Origin: Dysgonomonas mossii
Lineage (GTDB): Bacteria > Bacteroidota > Bacteroidia > Bacteroidales > Dysgonomonadaceae
NCBI RefSeq assembly: GCF_004569505.1
Contig: NZ_SPPK01000003.1
Coordinates: 310,001-374,000 of the forward strand
DNA length: 64,000 bases
Direction: 5' to 3'
Shown here: positions 9,146-19,168 of the stretch, one piece after another
Position numbering within the stretch: position 1 is the first letter of the stretch
How the letters are laid out: each line of letters opens with the position of its first letter
Position numbers and translations under genes: made by a program
The notes under the pieces: model-generated
The model's database searches: none
Told to the model about the DNA's origin: nothing
The model's input: only the letters and a program-made list of their open reading frames with translations

Positions 9146-10870
9146 TCAGTAGACTATTTGTTGAGAGTTGTATATCTCCTGATACAACTTCGACTTTTCT
9201 ATTAGTTCATCAGGTTTACCAATAACGTCTATTTCTCCATCCTCCAGTACTATCACTCTATCGGCTGATTGCATTGTATTGATACGTTGTGTTATAATAA
9301 AGACAGTTGTATCTTTTAAGAGATTGTTAAGGTTATATCTGATTTTCTGTTCGGTCTCCGTGTCCACAGCACTTGTACTATCATCCAGTATAAGGATTTT
9401 GGGCTTACGTAATAATGCCCGTGCAATACAAATTCGTTGCTTCTGTCCTCCTGATACATTAATACCTCCTCGTCCGAGAAGAGTTTTATACCCATCTGTA
9501 AAAGATACGATGAAATCGTGTGCTTGAGCTGCTTTTGCCGCTTCTTCTATTTCCTCTATTGTTGCATCGGGTCGTCCCCAACGCAGATTATCTATAATTG
9601 TTCCGGTAAAGAGTTCATTTTTTTGCAGTACCATTCCTATTTCGGCATGCAATTCTTCCAGATTATAATCCTTTACATTAACTCCATCTATGAGAATCTC
9701 TCCTGCCGTGACATTGTATAATCGAGGGATGAGCTGAAGCATAGAACTCTTAGCTGAGCCTGTTGCTCCTACTACAGCGATTGTTTCACCTTGTTTTATT
9801 TGGAAATTAATATCTTTCAATACATCGTTTTCACCGCCATTATATCGGAAAAAGACATTCCTGAAAATAACTTCTCCTTTTGTTATTTTATGCTTGTTTG
9901 ATAAACCTTCTTCTGTATTCGTAAGTGATGGTTCTGTTTTTACAACTTCGAGTATACGTTCTGATGAGGCCGAAGCTCTCGCGATATTTACAATCACCAT
10001 CGAGAGGAACATCAAAGCCATAAGTATTTGCGTCATGTAATTGACAAAAGAAATAAGCTCTCCCACTTTAAGATTGCCCTCTATCGCTTTTGCTCCACCT
10101 ACCCAAAGAACTACGATAACAGATACATTCATTATAAGTTGCATGACAGGAAATATTGCTATAATAACATTGGACGCATTCACTACCATGTTTTGCAGAT
10201 CTTCACTTCTTTTCTCAAATTTCTTAGTTTCAAAATCTTCTCTTACAAATGATTTAACGACACGGATGTTGATCAGGTTCTCTCTTACCATCGCATTGAG
10301 TTGGTCAATCTTTTGTTGTACTTTCATAAAGAGTGGAAGCCCTTTATATATGATAAGGAAAATACTAATACTAAGTATCGGTACAACTCCTAACATAATA
10401 AAAGCAAGATCGGTATTTATTTTTATAACAAAGAAAAAAGACATAACTAGCATTAATGGTGAGCGTAATAGTAAGCGCATACTCATTAATACAACTTGCT
10501 GTATATGACTGATGTCGTTTGTTAGGCGTGTGATTAATGAAGCGGAATTAAATCTGTCGATTTCGGTAAAAGAAAGCTGCTGTATTTTCGAAAATAATTT
10601 GCTTCTAAGGTCAGTCCCAAATCCGATGGATGCTTGTGAAGATACATATACATTAATGATGCTTACAATAAGCCCCAGGATAGATATTCCCACCATGTAT
10701 GCTCCAGTCTCTGTGATAACGGATAGGTTACGGTGCACAACCCCATCATCTACAATCTTAGCCATAAACCAAGGCTGTATTGTTTCACACAATACGGTGA
10801 TCAATACAAGAACCGGGCTTATAATCAGGCTTGTTTTGTATTTTTTAAGTATCTGCCAATATATTTTCAT
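9146..10870 (-). CDS. ABC exporter half-transporter, degenerate ATPase site subunit
   Basis: This 574-aa half-transporter has six predicted membrane helices and a C-terminal ATPase domain. Three ATPase positions depart from consensus. Walker A reads GATGSAKSS, with Ala where the usual Gly precedes the Lys. Walker B ends LILDDSTSAVD, with Asp in place of the catalytic Glu. The switch position is Gln (IITQRINTM) and not His. The signature VSGGQKQR is intact. This is the pattern known from heterodimeric exporters with one non-hydrolysing site, and the neighbouring subunit at 7369-9141 has the consensus residues. A -7 box at 10,931-10,938 probably drives both genes. Confidence 0.92.
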   Translation of the reverse strand: MKIYWQILKKYKTSLIISPVLVLITVLCETIQPWFMAKIVDDGVVHRNLSVITETGAYMVGISILGLIVSIINVYVSSQASIGFGTDLRSKLFSKIQQLSFTEIDRFNSASLITRLTNDISHIQQVVLMSMRLLLRSPLMLVMSFFFVIKINTDLAFIMLGVVPILSISIFLIIYKGLPLFMKVQQKIDQLNAMVRENLINIRVVKSFVREDFETKKFEKRSEDLQNMVVNASNVIIAIFPVMQLIMNVSVIVVLWVGGAKAIEGNLKVGELISFVNYMTQILMALMFLSMVIVNIARASASSERILEVVKTEPSLTNTEEGLSNKHKITKGEVIFRNVFFRYNGGENDVLKDINFQIKQGETIAVVGATGSAKSSMLQLIPRLYNVTAGEILIDGVNVKDYNLEELHAEIGMVLQKNELFTGTIIDNLRWGRPDATIEEIEEAAKAAQAHDFIVSFTDGYKTLLGRGGINVSGGQKQRICIARALLRKPKILILDDSTSAVDTETEQKIRYNLNNLLKDTTVFIITQRINTMQSADRVIVLEDGEIDVIGKPDELIEKSKLYQEIYNSQQIVY

Positions 10871-10930
10871 ATATGTATAATCTGTTAAGGACAGATATTG
10901 TTCAATAATTACAATTATTTATTCGCATGG

Positions 10931-10938
10931 CAAAAATA
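10931..10938 (-). promoter_or_regulatory. -7 box (TATTTTTG) for the ABC exporter operon
   Basis: On the minus strand the sequence TATTTTTG matches the Bacteroidetes -7 consensus TAnnTTTG. It lies about 60 bp upstream of the ATG at 10,870. No clear -33 TTTG was found, so support is partial. Confidence 0.45.
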
Positions 10939-11150
10939 GGAATAACTTCTTAAACTTATTTAGATTCGAAGAATCTCTTATATGTTATATTGAATAAAAT
11001 TTATGCCATTTGTTATATGTCTGAAATATAGGTGCTTATATTCTTGTTTGGATTCCTTGTTTGAGAAACAGTTGTGTTAAAGAAATATATTTATGATAGG
11101 GTTTTTTAATATCCTCTTGACTATTAGTCATACTAATTAAAGAAATATCA

Positions 11151-11158
11151 TATTTTTG
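11151..11158 (+). promoter_or_regulatory. -7 box (TATTTTTG) for the XRE-cupin gene
   Basis: TATTTTTG matches TAnnTTTG and lies about 42 bp upstream of the ATG at 11,200. The upstream -33 element is not clear. Confidence 0.4.
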
Positions 11159-11199
11159 TATATCACACTAAAAATAAATAATAAACATACTATCTATTC

Positions 11200-11778
11200 A
11201 TGAAAACGAATAAACGCATCGGGGAGAGGATTCGTGAAATCCGCGAATCGAAATCAATATCTCTTGCTGATATGATAGAGCGTTCAGGCTTAGACGAGAA
11301 GCAAGTTGTTACAATAGAAGAGACAGGAGGTATTCCTTCTTTGGCTCCGCTGATAAAGATAGCCCGTGTATTAGGTGTAAGGCTGGGTACTTTCCTTGAT
11401 GACGTGGATGAGTCGGGTCCTGTAATATCTCGCAAAGAACAATACAACAAGAGTATAAGCTTTTCTACAAAAGATACTTCCTCTGTTAAACACATGGATT
11501 ACTACTCTCTGTCTTCTACAAAATCGGGGAGACACATGGAGCCATTTGTTATACAGATTGAGCCAATAAAAAAGGGTGTTGATTTTATTCTCTCCACGCA
11601 TGAAGGTGAAGAATTTATTTATTGTCTCGAAGGTGTTGTTGAGATAAACTATGGCACTGATGTATATTGGCTTGAAGAAGGGGATAGCATTTATTATGAT
11701 TCTATCGTATCCCACCATGTACATGCCGGAGGTGAAAGTGGAGCTAAGATTTTAGCGGTGATTTATACTCCTTTATGA
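11200..11778 (+). CDS. XRE-family regulator with C-terminal cupin domain
   Basis: This 192-aa protein has an N-terminal helix-turn-helix of the XRE type (about residues 8-62; [22 protein letters not shown]) and a C-terminal cupin barrel (about 115-190; [18 protein letters not shown], then [21 protein letters not shown]). Proteins of this layout are small-molecule-responsive repressors or activators. The acyl-CoA synthetase gene begins 22 bp downstream, so the regulator probably controls, and is cotranscribed with, that gene and may sense a fatty acid or its CoA ester. That ligand is an inference from the gene pairing. Confidence 0.88.
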   Translation: MKTNKRIGERIREIRESKSISLADMIERSGLDEKQVVTIEETGGIPSLAPLIKIARVLGVRLGTFLDDVDESGPVISRKEQYNKSISFSTKDTSSVKHMDYYSLSSTKSGRHMEPFVIQIEPIKKGVDFILSTHEGEEFIYCLEGVVEINYGTDVYWLEEGDSIYYDSIVSHHVHAGGESGAKILAVIYTPL

Positions 11779-11800
11779 TAATACCTTCAAAAATCATGAA

Positions 11801-13453
11801 ATGCAACTATCGGAAAGAACAATAGGAGAATGGCTTGAATATTGGGCAGAAAAAACTCCCGAAAAAGAATATATAGTATATTCAGATAGAGATCTTCGCT
11901 TCACATGGAAAGACTTTGATGAGCGGGTAAATAATATGGCTAAAGGACTTTTGGCTATAGGCGTTAAGCCCGGTTCTCATGTCGGTATATGGGCTACAAA
12001 CGTTCCCGACTGGTTGACTTTTTTGTATGCAGGAGCCAAGATTGGAGCGGTTTTGGTGACGATCAATACCAATTATAAGCAGCACGAATTAGAATATATT
12101 GTCGATAATGCAGATATAGATACTCTTTGCATTACCGAAGGTGTTTTCGATGGGAACTACATTGATATGGTTTATGAAATGGCACCCGAGTTAAAAACAA
12201 CTCAGCGAGGCTACCTCAATGTAGAGCGTTTCCCTAAATTGAAGAATATCGTTTTTATCGGGCAGGAGAAATACAGAGGAATGTATAATACTGCTGAGAT
12301 ATTATTGTTAGGTAAAAACGTATCGTGTGATATTTTAAATAAAACGAAGCGTACCGTAAATTGTCACGATGTAGTGAATATGCAATATACATCAGGTACT
12401 ACCGGATTCCCTAAGGGAGTAATGCTCACTCACTATAACATTGTAAATAATGGCTTCTTTACAGGCGAGGCTATGCAATTTACAGCAGATGATAAATTAT
12501 GTGTATGCGTGCCTCTGTTCCATTGTTTTGGTATTGTTTTGGCAACGATGAACTGTCTAACCCATGGTTCTACTCAGGTTATGGTTGAACGTTTCGATCC
12601 GTTAGTGGTGTTGGCATCTATACATAAAGAACGATGTACGGCTTTGTACGGTGTGCCGACAATGTTTATTGCAGAGCTGAATCATCCGATGTTCAATTTG
12701 TTTGATGTCAGTTCTCTGCGAACAGGTATTATGGCAGGCGCTCTCTGTCCTATAGAGCTAATGCGCCAAGTAACAGAAAGGCTTCATGTAACACATATTA
12801 CAAGTGTCTACGGGTTGACTGAATCTTCTCCCGGAATGACGCACTCTACCACTGAAGACCCATTTGAAATACGATGTACGACTGTTGGTAGGGAGTACCC
12901 ATATACAGAAGTGAAGATTGTAAATCCTGATACAGGTGAAGAGTGTGCTATAGAAGAGCAGGGCGAGGTTTGCTGTCGAGGCTATCTTGTGATGAAAGGT
13001 TATTATAAGAATGCTGATGCAACAAACGAAGTAATAGACAAAGATGGTTGGTTGCATTCGGGCGATTTGGGTGTAAAAGATAAAAATGGATATTATCGCA
13101 TTACGGGACGTATTAAAGATATGATAATACGGGGCGGCGAGAATATTTATCCCCGTGAAATAGAAGAATATCTTTATCACATGCAAGGCATAAAGGATAT
13201 TCAAGTAGCCGGAATACCTTCCGAGAAATATGGAGAAGAAGTAGGCGCTTTCATTATATTGCAAGAGGGGGCAGATCTCCTGCCTGAAGATGTAAAAGCC
13301 TTTTGTAGAGGAAAAATAGCTCGCCACAAAATTCCGAAATATATCTTTTTTGTAAACTCATTTCCTCTAACAGGGAGTGGAAAAATACAGAAATTTAAAC
13401 TTAAAGATATTGGCCTCAACTTACTGAAAGAGCAAGGAGTAGATGTGATATAA
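11801..13453 (+). CDS. Acyl-CoA synthetase (AMP-binding, fatty-acid CoA ligase type)
   Basis: This 550-aa adenylate-forming enzyme activates a carboxylic acid with ATP and then transfers it to CoA. The P-loop signature is [13 protein letters not shown] (about residue 200). Other core motifs are YGLTESSPG, the hinge region [33 protein letters not shown] (split here as HSGDLG, GRIKDMI and GGENIYP) and the C-terminal catalytic Lys in [10 protein letters not shown]. The sequence is closest to the medium- and long-chain fatty acid ligases. It follows the XRE-cupin regulator by 22 bp. A strong bidirectional terminator overlaps its stop codon. Chain-length preference is not readable from the sequence. 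Confidence 0.88.
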   Translation: MQLSERTIGEWLEYWAEKTPEKEYIVYSDRDLRFTWKDFDERVNNMAKGLLAIGVKPGSHVGIWATNVPDWLTFLYAGAKIGAVLVTINTNYKQHELEYIVDNADIDTLCITEGVFDGNYIDMVYEMAPELKTTQRGYLNVERFPKLKNIVFIGQEKYRGMYNTAEILLLGKNVSCDILNKTKRTVNCHDVVNMQYTSGTTGFPKGVMLTHYNIVNNGFFTGEAMQFTADDKLCVCVPLFHCFGIVLATMNCLTHGSTQVMVERFDPLVVLASIHKERCTALYGVPTMFIAELNHPMFNLFDVSSLRTGIMAGALCPIELMRQVTERLHVTHITSVYGLTESSPGMTHSTTEDPFEIRCTTVGREYPYTEVKIVNPDTGEECAIEEQGEVCCRGYLVMKGYYKNADATNEVIDKDGWLHSGDLGVKDKNGYYRITGRIKDMIIRGGENIYPREIEEYLYHMQGIKDIQVAGIPSEKYGEEVGAFIILQEGADLLPEDVKAFCRGKIARHKIPKYIFFVNSFPLTGSGKIQKFKLKDIGLNLLKEQGVDVI

Positions 13454-13490
13454 AAAATAGGCTGGATAATTTCCAGCCTATTTTTCTCTC
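13452..13490 (+). terminator. Bidirectional intrinsic terminator
   Basis: A 14-bp stem (AAAAATAGGCTGGA with TCCAGCCTATTTTT, loop TAATT) has an A-run on one side and a T-run on the other. It can end the acyl-CoA synthetase transcript on the plus strand and the S9 peptidase transcript on the minus strand. Confidence 0.85.
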
Positions 13491-13502
13491 TATTAGTATC
13501 TC

Positions 13503-16271
13503 TTATTCTAAATCAAATCCATACGTCCTTCCTTTCTCTGTAGCCGGAACACCCGTTTTCATCCATACAGGCATTGGGTCTCCTTTGAGATAATGATCAA
13601 AGAACTGTTGTAGGCGTATACTTAAATCCTTCGAATTTTTGCGTTCTTTCAAATTGTGGGCTTCGTTGTTGTACTGTAGCATCCATACAGGTTTCCCCAA
13701 ACGGCGTAAAGCCATAAAATACTCTATTCCCTGATACCAAGGCACAGCATCATCATTATCGTTGTGCATAATCAGGAGTGGTGTCTGAACCTTATCCGCA
13801 AAGAATATCGGCGAGTTTTCTTTATAAAGTTCGGGAGCTTCCCACATCGTAGCACCTATTCGAGACTGTGTTTGTTCATACTGAAACTGTCTGCTCATTC
13901 CACTGCCCCAGCGTATCCCTCCGTATGCACTAAACATATTGGATACGGGAGCCCCTGCACCCGCAGCTTTAAACATATTTGTGCGTGTGATAAGATAAGC
14001 TGTTTGATATCCTCCCCAACTTTGCCCTTGTATAGCCATATTGGCTTTGTCTACCCATGTGTTTTTTGTTAACTCCTCAGCTCCTGATACAATCGAATTG
14101 TAAGCACTTTCACCGGGGTGTCCTGTAGTGTATTGTATGTCCGGCGTGAAAACAATATAACCTCTGCTACAGTAAAACGGTATATTGATAATAGAGCGAC
14201 TTGGAGCAGGAGGGAAGTACTGATACAGTTCGTCCGAATGCTTTTCGTAGAAGTAAATCATCACCGGATATTTCTTGTTCGGGTCGAAATCCTCAGGCTT
14301 GTATACTATTCCCTGTGTTGGTTTCCCATCAAATGTAGTCCATGATATCAATTCGGCAGTTCCCCAGTTGTATTCTCTCATTTGCGGATTTATATCGGAA
14401 AGCTTACTTTCAGTTTTCCATAAATTGCTTGTAAAATATAAATCGGGTGAGGTGTTAAAGTTACTTTTCGTATAAGCAAATACTTCTTTATCTTTTGCCT
14501 TTACAGGTGTGCTATAAGAGTATTTTGCAATAGTTAGAGGCTTAATATTGTTTTTAGCCAATTCATAAAAGCCATTTTCTTTTGTTGTATTATCAAATGC
14601 CGAGAGAAGTAGTTTTTCGTTTGGTTTTATAAACCTGCTTTCGGGATCGGTTTTGATATATCGCAATGTAACTTTTCTTTCTCTGCCTAAACCTTTCGTA
14701 ATATTCTCAGGAGTTTTTATTCCTGTCGGGTCTAATTTCCAGATATCATACATGTCGTAAACAAGTAAAGCGGCGTCATTCTCCATCCATGCTGCATATC
14801 CGTATGGAGAAGGAGCTGTAGGGATGTCGTTTTTCTCATCCCAGAAATTCACATTCAATTGATTTGTCAAACAGACTTCCTTCCCATCTCTTATCGAATA
14901 GGCATAGTACTGAAGGGTATTTATATCATACCAAGCCAGAAAATTGCCTAGAGGTGAAAGCATAAGCCTGGCTTGTAATCCTGTCTTGATCTGCTTTTTT
15001 GTATGATTGTTTAAGTCGAAAAGCCAGATGTCATTCTCCTGATTTGCTCGATAGTCCCATTGAGTCTTTAGTTGATATTTCAGGTCTGAAGTTCCGATAG
15101 CATATTGCCCGTTATTTTCGTCAGAAATACTAACATCGGGTATCTCCTCTGTTGCTAATTGATAGAATGTGTTTGATTCCAAATCAATGTAAGACAGGAA
15201 TGTTTGCTTCTGTTTCTTTTCCAACTGTACAAGCTGCTGAGGTTGGATAAGCGGTTCTTGCCAGTGCCAGATGTCAAGTTTTGCTTTTTCGAAATCGGGA
15301 ATAGTCGTGTCTTTTGGTAAGACGATAGGAGCTATTCCTAACAACAATCTTTTTTCATTCTTACTGAACAGTGGAGTATAATTATCACTTACAGTCCATT
15401 TTTCAGGGACTCCTGCGGTGTTCTTATCTGCAACTATTTTTGCAGAGTCTAAAGTCGGATCAAAGTAGAAAAGTCTATAATCTTTAATTTCCTTTTTCAG
15501 GCTATCTGATGTTGCTAAATAAGCAAGCTTGTTTCCCGATTCGGATAAGGTAAGATTCTTATAGATTATTTTATTTATAGAAACCGTATCCTTGCGTAGA
15601 TTATTCAGGTCGACAAAAAGGACACCCGGTTTATTAACCGTATCTTTTGCTGAAGGCTTCAATATTGTCGCAAAGCTTTTACCATTGCGGCTAAAAATAT
15701 ATTCTGTCGTATTTTTTATGGTATCTTCTTTCGATGTATAAAGATTGCGGAGTACAAGCGAGAGAGCTTTAGGCTCTTTTTTATCTTTAGATTTTAATGT
15801 GTCGTCTATTGTATAAGCAATGTAATCAGAAAAATCTTTTCCTATTTTGAAGCTCTTTACATTCGGAATTTTAGAAACTATAAGTTTGTCCAGCGAAATT
15901 AGGGCTAAAGAGTCTTTTGGCATCTTTTCATCGGCCGTTTTCTTTATTTTGGCTTGGCGTGTTACTGCATAAGGAGCTTTGATCTGCGCTATTATGTGTT
16001 TCTGATCCGGCGATATTGAGTAGGTATATGCACGTGGAATTTTCAATTCCTGCTTTGTCTTGAGATTACTAATCAGAAGATAATCATCTCCTTCTTGTTC
16101 TTTGACTACGGTCGCCGTATAAATACCGTCATTTGTAATACTAATATTCGATATACTTTTCCACGAATCGTAGACCGTATGATCTAATACTTTCTTTTGT
16201 GCATTTCCCTGCAATGCTGATAGTACAGCAATACAGAGAAAGACACATGTTAAATATGTCTTTCTTGTCAT
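13503..16271 (-). CDS. S9 family prolyl-oligopeptidase-type peptidase, secreted
   Basis: This 922-aa serine peptidase has an N-terminal signal peptide (LTCVFLCIAVLSALQGNAQ). A long beta-propeller-like region follows (about 30-640), then an alpha/beta hydrolase domain. The nucleophile is in GQSWGGY (Ser near residue 751), the acid is in MHNDNDDAVPW, and the His is in NNEAHNL. It most likely cleaves peptides in the periplasm or at the outer membrane, as dipeptidyl or acylaminoacyl peptidases do. It starts 26 bp after prfB and is probably in its transcript. At over 900 residues it is longer than typical 700-residue DPP enzymes because of an enlarged propeller region. Confidence 0.88.
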   Translation of the reverse strand: MTRKTYLTCVFLCIAVLSALQGNAQKKVLDHTVYDSWKSISNISITNDGIYTATVVKEQEGDDYLLISNLKTKQELKIPRAYTYSISPDQKHIIAQIKAPYAVTRQAKIKKTADEKMPKDSLALISLDKLIVSKIPNVKSFKIGKDFSDYIAYTIDDTLKSKDKKEPKALSLVLRNLYTSKEDTIKNTTEYIFSRNGKSFATILKPSAKDTVNKPGVLFVDLNNLRKDTVSINKIIYKNLTLSESGNKLAYLATSDSLKKEIKDYRLFYFDPTLDSAKIVADKNTAGVPEKWTVSDNYTPLFSKNEKRLLLGIAPIVLPKDTTIPDFEKAKLDIWHWQEPLIQPQQLVQLEKKQKQTFLSYIDLESNTFYQLATEEIPDVSISDENNGQYAIGTSDLKYQLKTQWDYRANQENDIWLFDLNNHTKKQIKTGLQARLMLSPLGNFLAWYDINTLQYYAYSIRDGKEVCLTNQLNVNFWDEKNDIPTAPSPYGYAAWMENDAALLVYDMYDIWKLDPTGIKTPENITKGLGRERKVTLRYIKTDPESRFIKPNEKLLLSAFDNTTKENGFYELAKNNIKPLTIAKYSYSTPVKAKDKEVFAYTKSNFNTSPDLYFTSNLWKTESKLSDINPQMREYNWGTAELISWTTFDGKPTQGIVYKPEDFDPNKKYPVMIYFYEKHSDELYQYFPPAPSRSIINIPFYCSRGYIVFTPDIQYTTGHPGESAYNSIVSGAEELTKNTWVDKANMAIQGQSWGGYQTAYLITRTNMFKAAGAGAPVSNMFSAYGGIRWGSGMSRQFQYEQTQSRIGATMWEAPELYKENSPIFFADKVQTPLLIMHNDNDDAVPWYQGIEYFMALRRLGKPVWMLQYNNEAHNLKERKNSKDLSIRLQQFFDHYLKGDPMPVWMKTGVPATEKGRTYGFDLE

Positions 16272-16297
16272 AACTATAAGATTTATAATGAACAGAA

Positions 16298-17411
16298 TCA
16301 GGCTTCTTCGCCGAATTCCATTAAATATTCTTTGATAAAATCATCCAGATCCCCATCCATCACGGCATTTACATTTGATGTCTGGTAATTTGTCCGGTGA
16401 TCTTTTACTCGGCGGTCATCAAAAACATAGCTTCGTATTTGAGAACCCCATTCTATTTTTTTCTTTCCGGCCTCTACTTTCGACTGTTCGCGGCTACGTC
16501 TTTCCAATTCTAATTCATACAATTGAGATTTCAGTAAGCGTATCGCATTGTCTTTATTTCCAAACTGAGAGCGGCTTTCTGTGTTTTCGATGACGATTTC
16601 TTTTTCTTCGCCGGTTTCAGGATCTTTGTATTTATAGTGTAGACGCACACCTGTCTCCACTTTATTTACGTTCTGTCCTCCTGCTCCACTCGAACGGAAT
16701 GTGTCCCATGTAATGTCAGACAGATTGATGTCAATATCTATAGTATCATCGACCAAAGGAACCACAAAGACAGATGCGAACGAAGTCATGCGTTTTCCTT
16801 GTGCATTGAATGGCGATACTCGTACCAAACGGTGAACTCCATTTTCGGACTTGAGGTATCCGTATGCATATTCGCCTTCTACCTGCAAGGTTGCTGTTTT
16901 TATACCGGCCTCATCGCCGTCTTGCCAGTTGGTTATAGTCGTTTTATACTTCTTGTCTTCGCACCAACGTTGATACATGCGGAATAGCATCGAAGCCCAA
17001 TCTTGTCCTTCGGTACCTCCTGCACCACTGTTTATTTTTAATACAGCTCCTAGTTTGTCTTCCTCACGGCGGAGCATGTTTTTCAATTCGAGATTCTCTA
17101 TAAGGCTTAGGGCATTTTTATATGCTTCGTCCACCTCTTCTTCGGTAGTAATACCTTCTTTCTGAAAATCGAATGCAAGCTGTAGCTCATCTGTTGAGGC
17201 CTTTACTTCATTATAGCCTTCTATCCAGCCTTTCAGCCCACGTATAATTTTCATCTGAGCTTCTGCTGTTTTTGCATTATCCCAGAATCCCGGAGCTTGA
17301 GTTCTTAGTTCTTCTTCTTCTAGTTGTATTTTTTTCGCATCGACGTCAAAGATACCTCCTCAGCGCGTCCTCGCGCTCCAACACTTCTTTGAGTTGGTCT
17401 GCAGTAATCAT
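16298..17411 (-). CDS. prfB: Peptide chain release factor 2, with programmed +1 frameshift
   Basis: This is RF2, which ends translation at UGA and UAA. The gene is read in two frames. The first 21 codons start at ATG 17,411 (MITADQLKEVLERED...) and end at an in-frame TGA at 17,348-17,346. A +1 slip at CTT-T then continues DVDAKKIQLEEEELRTQAPGF and onward to the stop at 16,298, giving about 370 aa. The GGQ peptidyl-tRNA hydrolysis motif is present in SSGAGGQNVNK, and SPF, the stop-codon recognition tripeptide of RF2, in VRVSPFNAQG. An apparent start at 17,254 is only an internal Met. A -7 box lies at 17,450-17,457. Confidence 0.96.
17345..17360 (-). promoter_or_regulatory. prfB programmed frameshift site
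   Basis: On the minus strand the site reads AGGAGGTATCTTTGAC. The AGGAGG acts as an internal Shine-Dalgarno stimulator, CTT is the slippery codon and TGA-C is the weak stop. The layout matches the E. coli site (AGGGGG TAT CTT TGA C). Low RF2 levels favour frameshifting, which gives autoregulation. Confidence 0.95.
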
Positions 17412-17449
17412 AAGATTAATATTTAGTTGTTTCTATGTTTTTAGAGGTG

Positions 17450-17457
17450 CAAATGTA
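17450..17457 (-). promoter_or_regulatory. -7 box (TACATTTG) for prfB
   Basis: TACATTTG on the minus strand matches TAnnTTTG and lies about 40 bp upstream of the prfB start at 17,411, which supports the full-length two-frame gene. Confidence 0.5.
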
Positions 17458-17666
17458 TTAAAAAAACGTGTAAGTGACAATTTGATAAATAAATAATTAG
17501 AAAACAAACTCTATGCTACCACGTGAGCGGGATGTTTTTTATATTCGACACATATTCTTCAATTTTCTGCTAAAGCATGATGTAATGCTCATGTATCACA
17601 CTATTCTGCTTATAAGAGAAAAACTTAAAATGTACGACATATAACATTCGGCTTACAACTTTTGCA

Positions 17667-17674
17667 TACCTTTG
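17667..17674 (+). promoter_or_regulatory. -7 box (TACCTTTG) for coaA
   Basis: TACCTTTG matches TAnnTTTG and is 24 bp upstream of the ATG at 17,698. It would put the transcript start near 17,681, which excludes the longer in-frame start at 17,662. Confidence 0.5.
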
Positions 17675-17697
17675 TATCAGTTATCAAAAGTAAACAA

Positions 17698-18639
17698 ATG
17701 GCAACTCTTCCTATTAGCCCTTATATGATTTTCACTCGCGAACAGTGGGCTGCGTTACGCGACTCCGAACCGATGACTCTCACCTATGAGGAATTGCTAA
17801 CTCTACAAGGAATTGACTACGAATTGTCGATAGATGAGGTGGAAGATATTTATCTGCCTCTATCGCGTCTGTTAAGCTATTATGTACATGCACGTGTGAG
17901 CCGTCAGTCTGTATTGATGCGATTTCTCAATCAAGGAGTACAGAAGATTCCTTTTATAATAGGTATTGCAGGTAGTGTGTCGGTAGGGAAAAGTACTACT
18001 GCTCGTGTTTTGCAAGCATTGCTTAGCCGATGGAAAGAAAACACAAGAGTGTCTTTGGTAACTACAGACGGATTCCTTTATCCGAATGCTACTCTCGAAG
18101 AAAAAGGAATAATGCTGAAAAAAGGATTTCCCCAATCATACGATATAAAGCGTCTTCTTCAATTTGTGACAGATATAAAATCAGGAAAAGATCGGGTAGA
18201 AGTGCCCAGATATTCTCACTTGGTATACGATATTATCCCTAACGAATATGATATCGTTGAGCAGCCCGACATCTTGATTCTGGAGGGTCTTAATGTATTG
18301 CAAAGCGGAATGGATTACCCCAGCGAAAAGCCAAGGATATTTGTATCCGACTTTGTCGACTTCTCTATTTATGTAGATGCCGAAGAGCAGTTGCTCGAAG
18401 ATTGGTATATTTCTCGTTTTATGAAATTCAGACAGGGTGCGTTTACCAACCCCCGGTCTTATTTCAAGAGCTTTTCGGAGCTATCTGAGAAAGAGGCGAT
18501 GAAAACGGCGAAAACGATTTGGCGAGAGATTAACCGCAAAAATTTGAGGAAAAACATTTTGCCGACAAAGGAAAGAGCCAACCTGATACTTCACAAGGGA
18601 GAAGGTCATTCTGTTGACTTTGTACGGTTAAGAAAATAA
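17698..18639 (+). CDS. coaA: Type I pantothenate kinase
   Basis: This 313-aa cytoplasmic kinase phosphorylates pantothenate, the first and controlling step of CoA synthesis. The P-loop is GSVSVGKST (residues 92-100). Other family blocks are [40 protein letters not shown] and [12 protein letters not shown]. The start at 17,698 ([12 protein letters not shown]) is preferred because a promoter -7 box lies just upstream of it and inside the longer frame. The type I form is the CoA-feedback-regulated bacterial type. The gene ends 9 bp before the stop codon of the convergent VOC gene. Confidence 0.95.
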   Translation: MATLPISPYMIFTREQWAALRDSEPMTLTYEELLTLQGIDYELSIDEVEDIYLPLSRLLSYYVHARVSRQSVLMRFLNQGVQKIPFIIGIAGSVSVGKSTTARVLQALLSRWKENTRVSLVTTDGFLYPNATLEEKGIMLKKGFPQSYDIKRLLQFVTDIKSGKDRVEVPRYSHLVYDIIPNEYDIVEQPDILILEGLNVLQSGMDYPSEKPRIFVSDFVDFSIYVDAEEQLLEDWYISRFMKFRQGAFTNPRSYFKSFSELSEKEAMKTAKTIWREINRKNLRKNILPTKERANLILHKGEGHSVDFVRLRK

Positions 18640-18648
18640 ATAGTAGAT

Positions 18649-19035
18649 TTATTCGGGTTCATCAGTGTCGAGACAAAAGGGATGCCCTGCCGGGTCGATC
18701 ATTGTTCTTGAAGTTTTGTAGTATTGTTCGCTTGCAAGTTTTGCTCCAGATTCTATCGCAAATTGTACAGCTTCTTCCAGATTATCCACATAAAAGTCCA
18801 AATGTAGCATTTGCCCTTGTTTTCCTTCTTGCCAAGGCCAGACAGGAGTAGTATAGTTTTCTACTTCCTGAAAAGCTATCACCATACCGGAGGGAGATGT
18901 TATAGCTGCCCAACCATTTGCATGAGGATGCGTGCACTCCCAGTTTAAGATTTTGCTATAAAACTTGGACATAACTCCAGCATCGGCACAATCGATAACA
19001 ATGTTTACTTTTTTGATTGGGGCTTTGGTTTTCAT
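18649..19035 (-). CDS. VOC family (glyoxalase/bleomycin-resistance fold) protein
   Basis: This 128-aa protein has the paired beta-alpha-beta-beta-beta pattern of the vicinal oxygen chelate superfamily. It starts KKVNIVIDCADAGVMSKFYSKILNWE, and a second half starts HLDFYVDNLEEAVQFAIESGAK. The ending PAGHPFCLDTDEPE is typical of the actinobacterial-type glyoxalase-like group. Members range from lyases to drug-binding proteins, so no substrate can be given. It seems to be a single-gene unit. Confidence 0.82.
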   Translation of the reverse strand: MKTKAPIKKVNIVIDCADAGVMSKFYSKILNWECTHPHANGWAAITSPSGMVIAFQEVENYTTPVWPWQEGKQGQMLHLDFYVDNLEEAVQFAIESGAKLASEQYYKTSRTMIDPAGHPFCLDTDEPE

Positions 19036-19103
19036 GTTGCAGAATTAATGAATTATATGTTTGTGTTCCACCAAATAATATCTTATTTAATTTCTGAATA
19101 AGA

Positions 19104-19148
19104 ATGGAGCGAAAAGGCTATCTTTTATTGATGTATTCTTCGCTCCAT
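19104..19148. repeat. Inverted repeat 3' of galM
   Basis: Perfect 10-bp arms (ATGGAGCGAA at 19,104-19,113 and TTCGCTCCAT at 19,139-19,148) enclose a 25-nt loop. It lies between galM and the VOC gene. There is no strong T-run on either side, so it is a weak terminator candidate for galM at best. Confidence 0.4.
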
Positions 19149-19168
19149 CTTGAATGACAAAGGTTATC

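Larger units (their letters stand above)
10871..11199. other. Divergent intergenic region, 329 bp
   Basis: This gap separates the ABC exporter operon (minus) from the XRE-cupin gene (plus). It holds a -7 box for each direction (10,931-10,938 minus; 11,151-11,158 plus). I see no open frame of note, RNA fold or repeat in the rest. Confidence 0.5.

Noticed and set aside
10041..10508. 155-aa open frame on the plus strand
   Set aside because: It is antisense to the membrane domain of an ABC exporter gene, and hydrophobic codons there produce open complementary frames by chance.
12758..13327. 189-aa open frame on the minus strand
   Set aside because: It lies antisense within the clear acyl-CoA synthetase gene and has no recognisable domain, promoter or biased composition of its own.
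16298..17254. A short prfB that starts at 17,254
   Set aside because: The upstream sequence in the same frame codes for typical RF2 residues and joins a canonical frameshift site, so 17,254 is internal.
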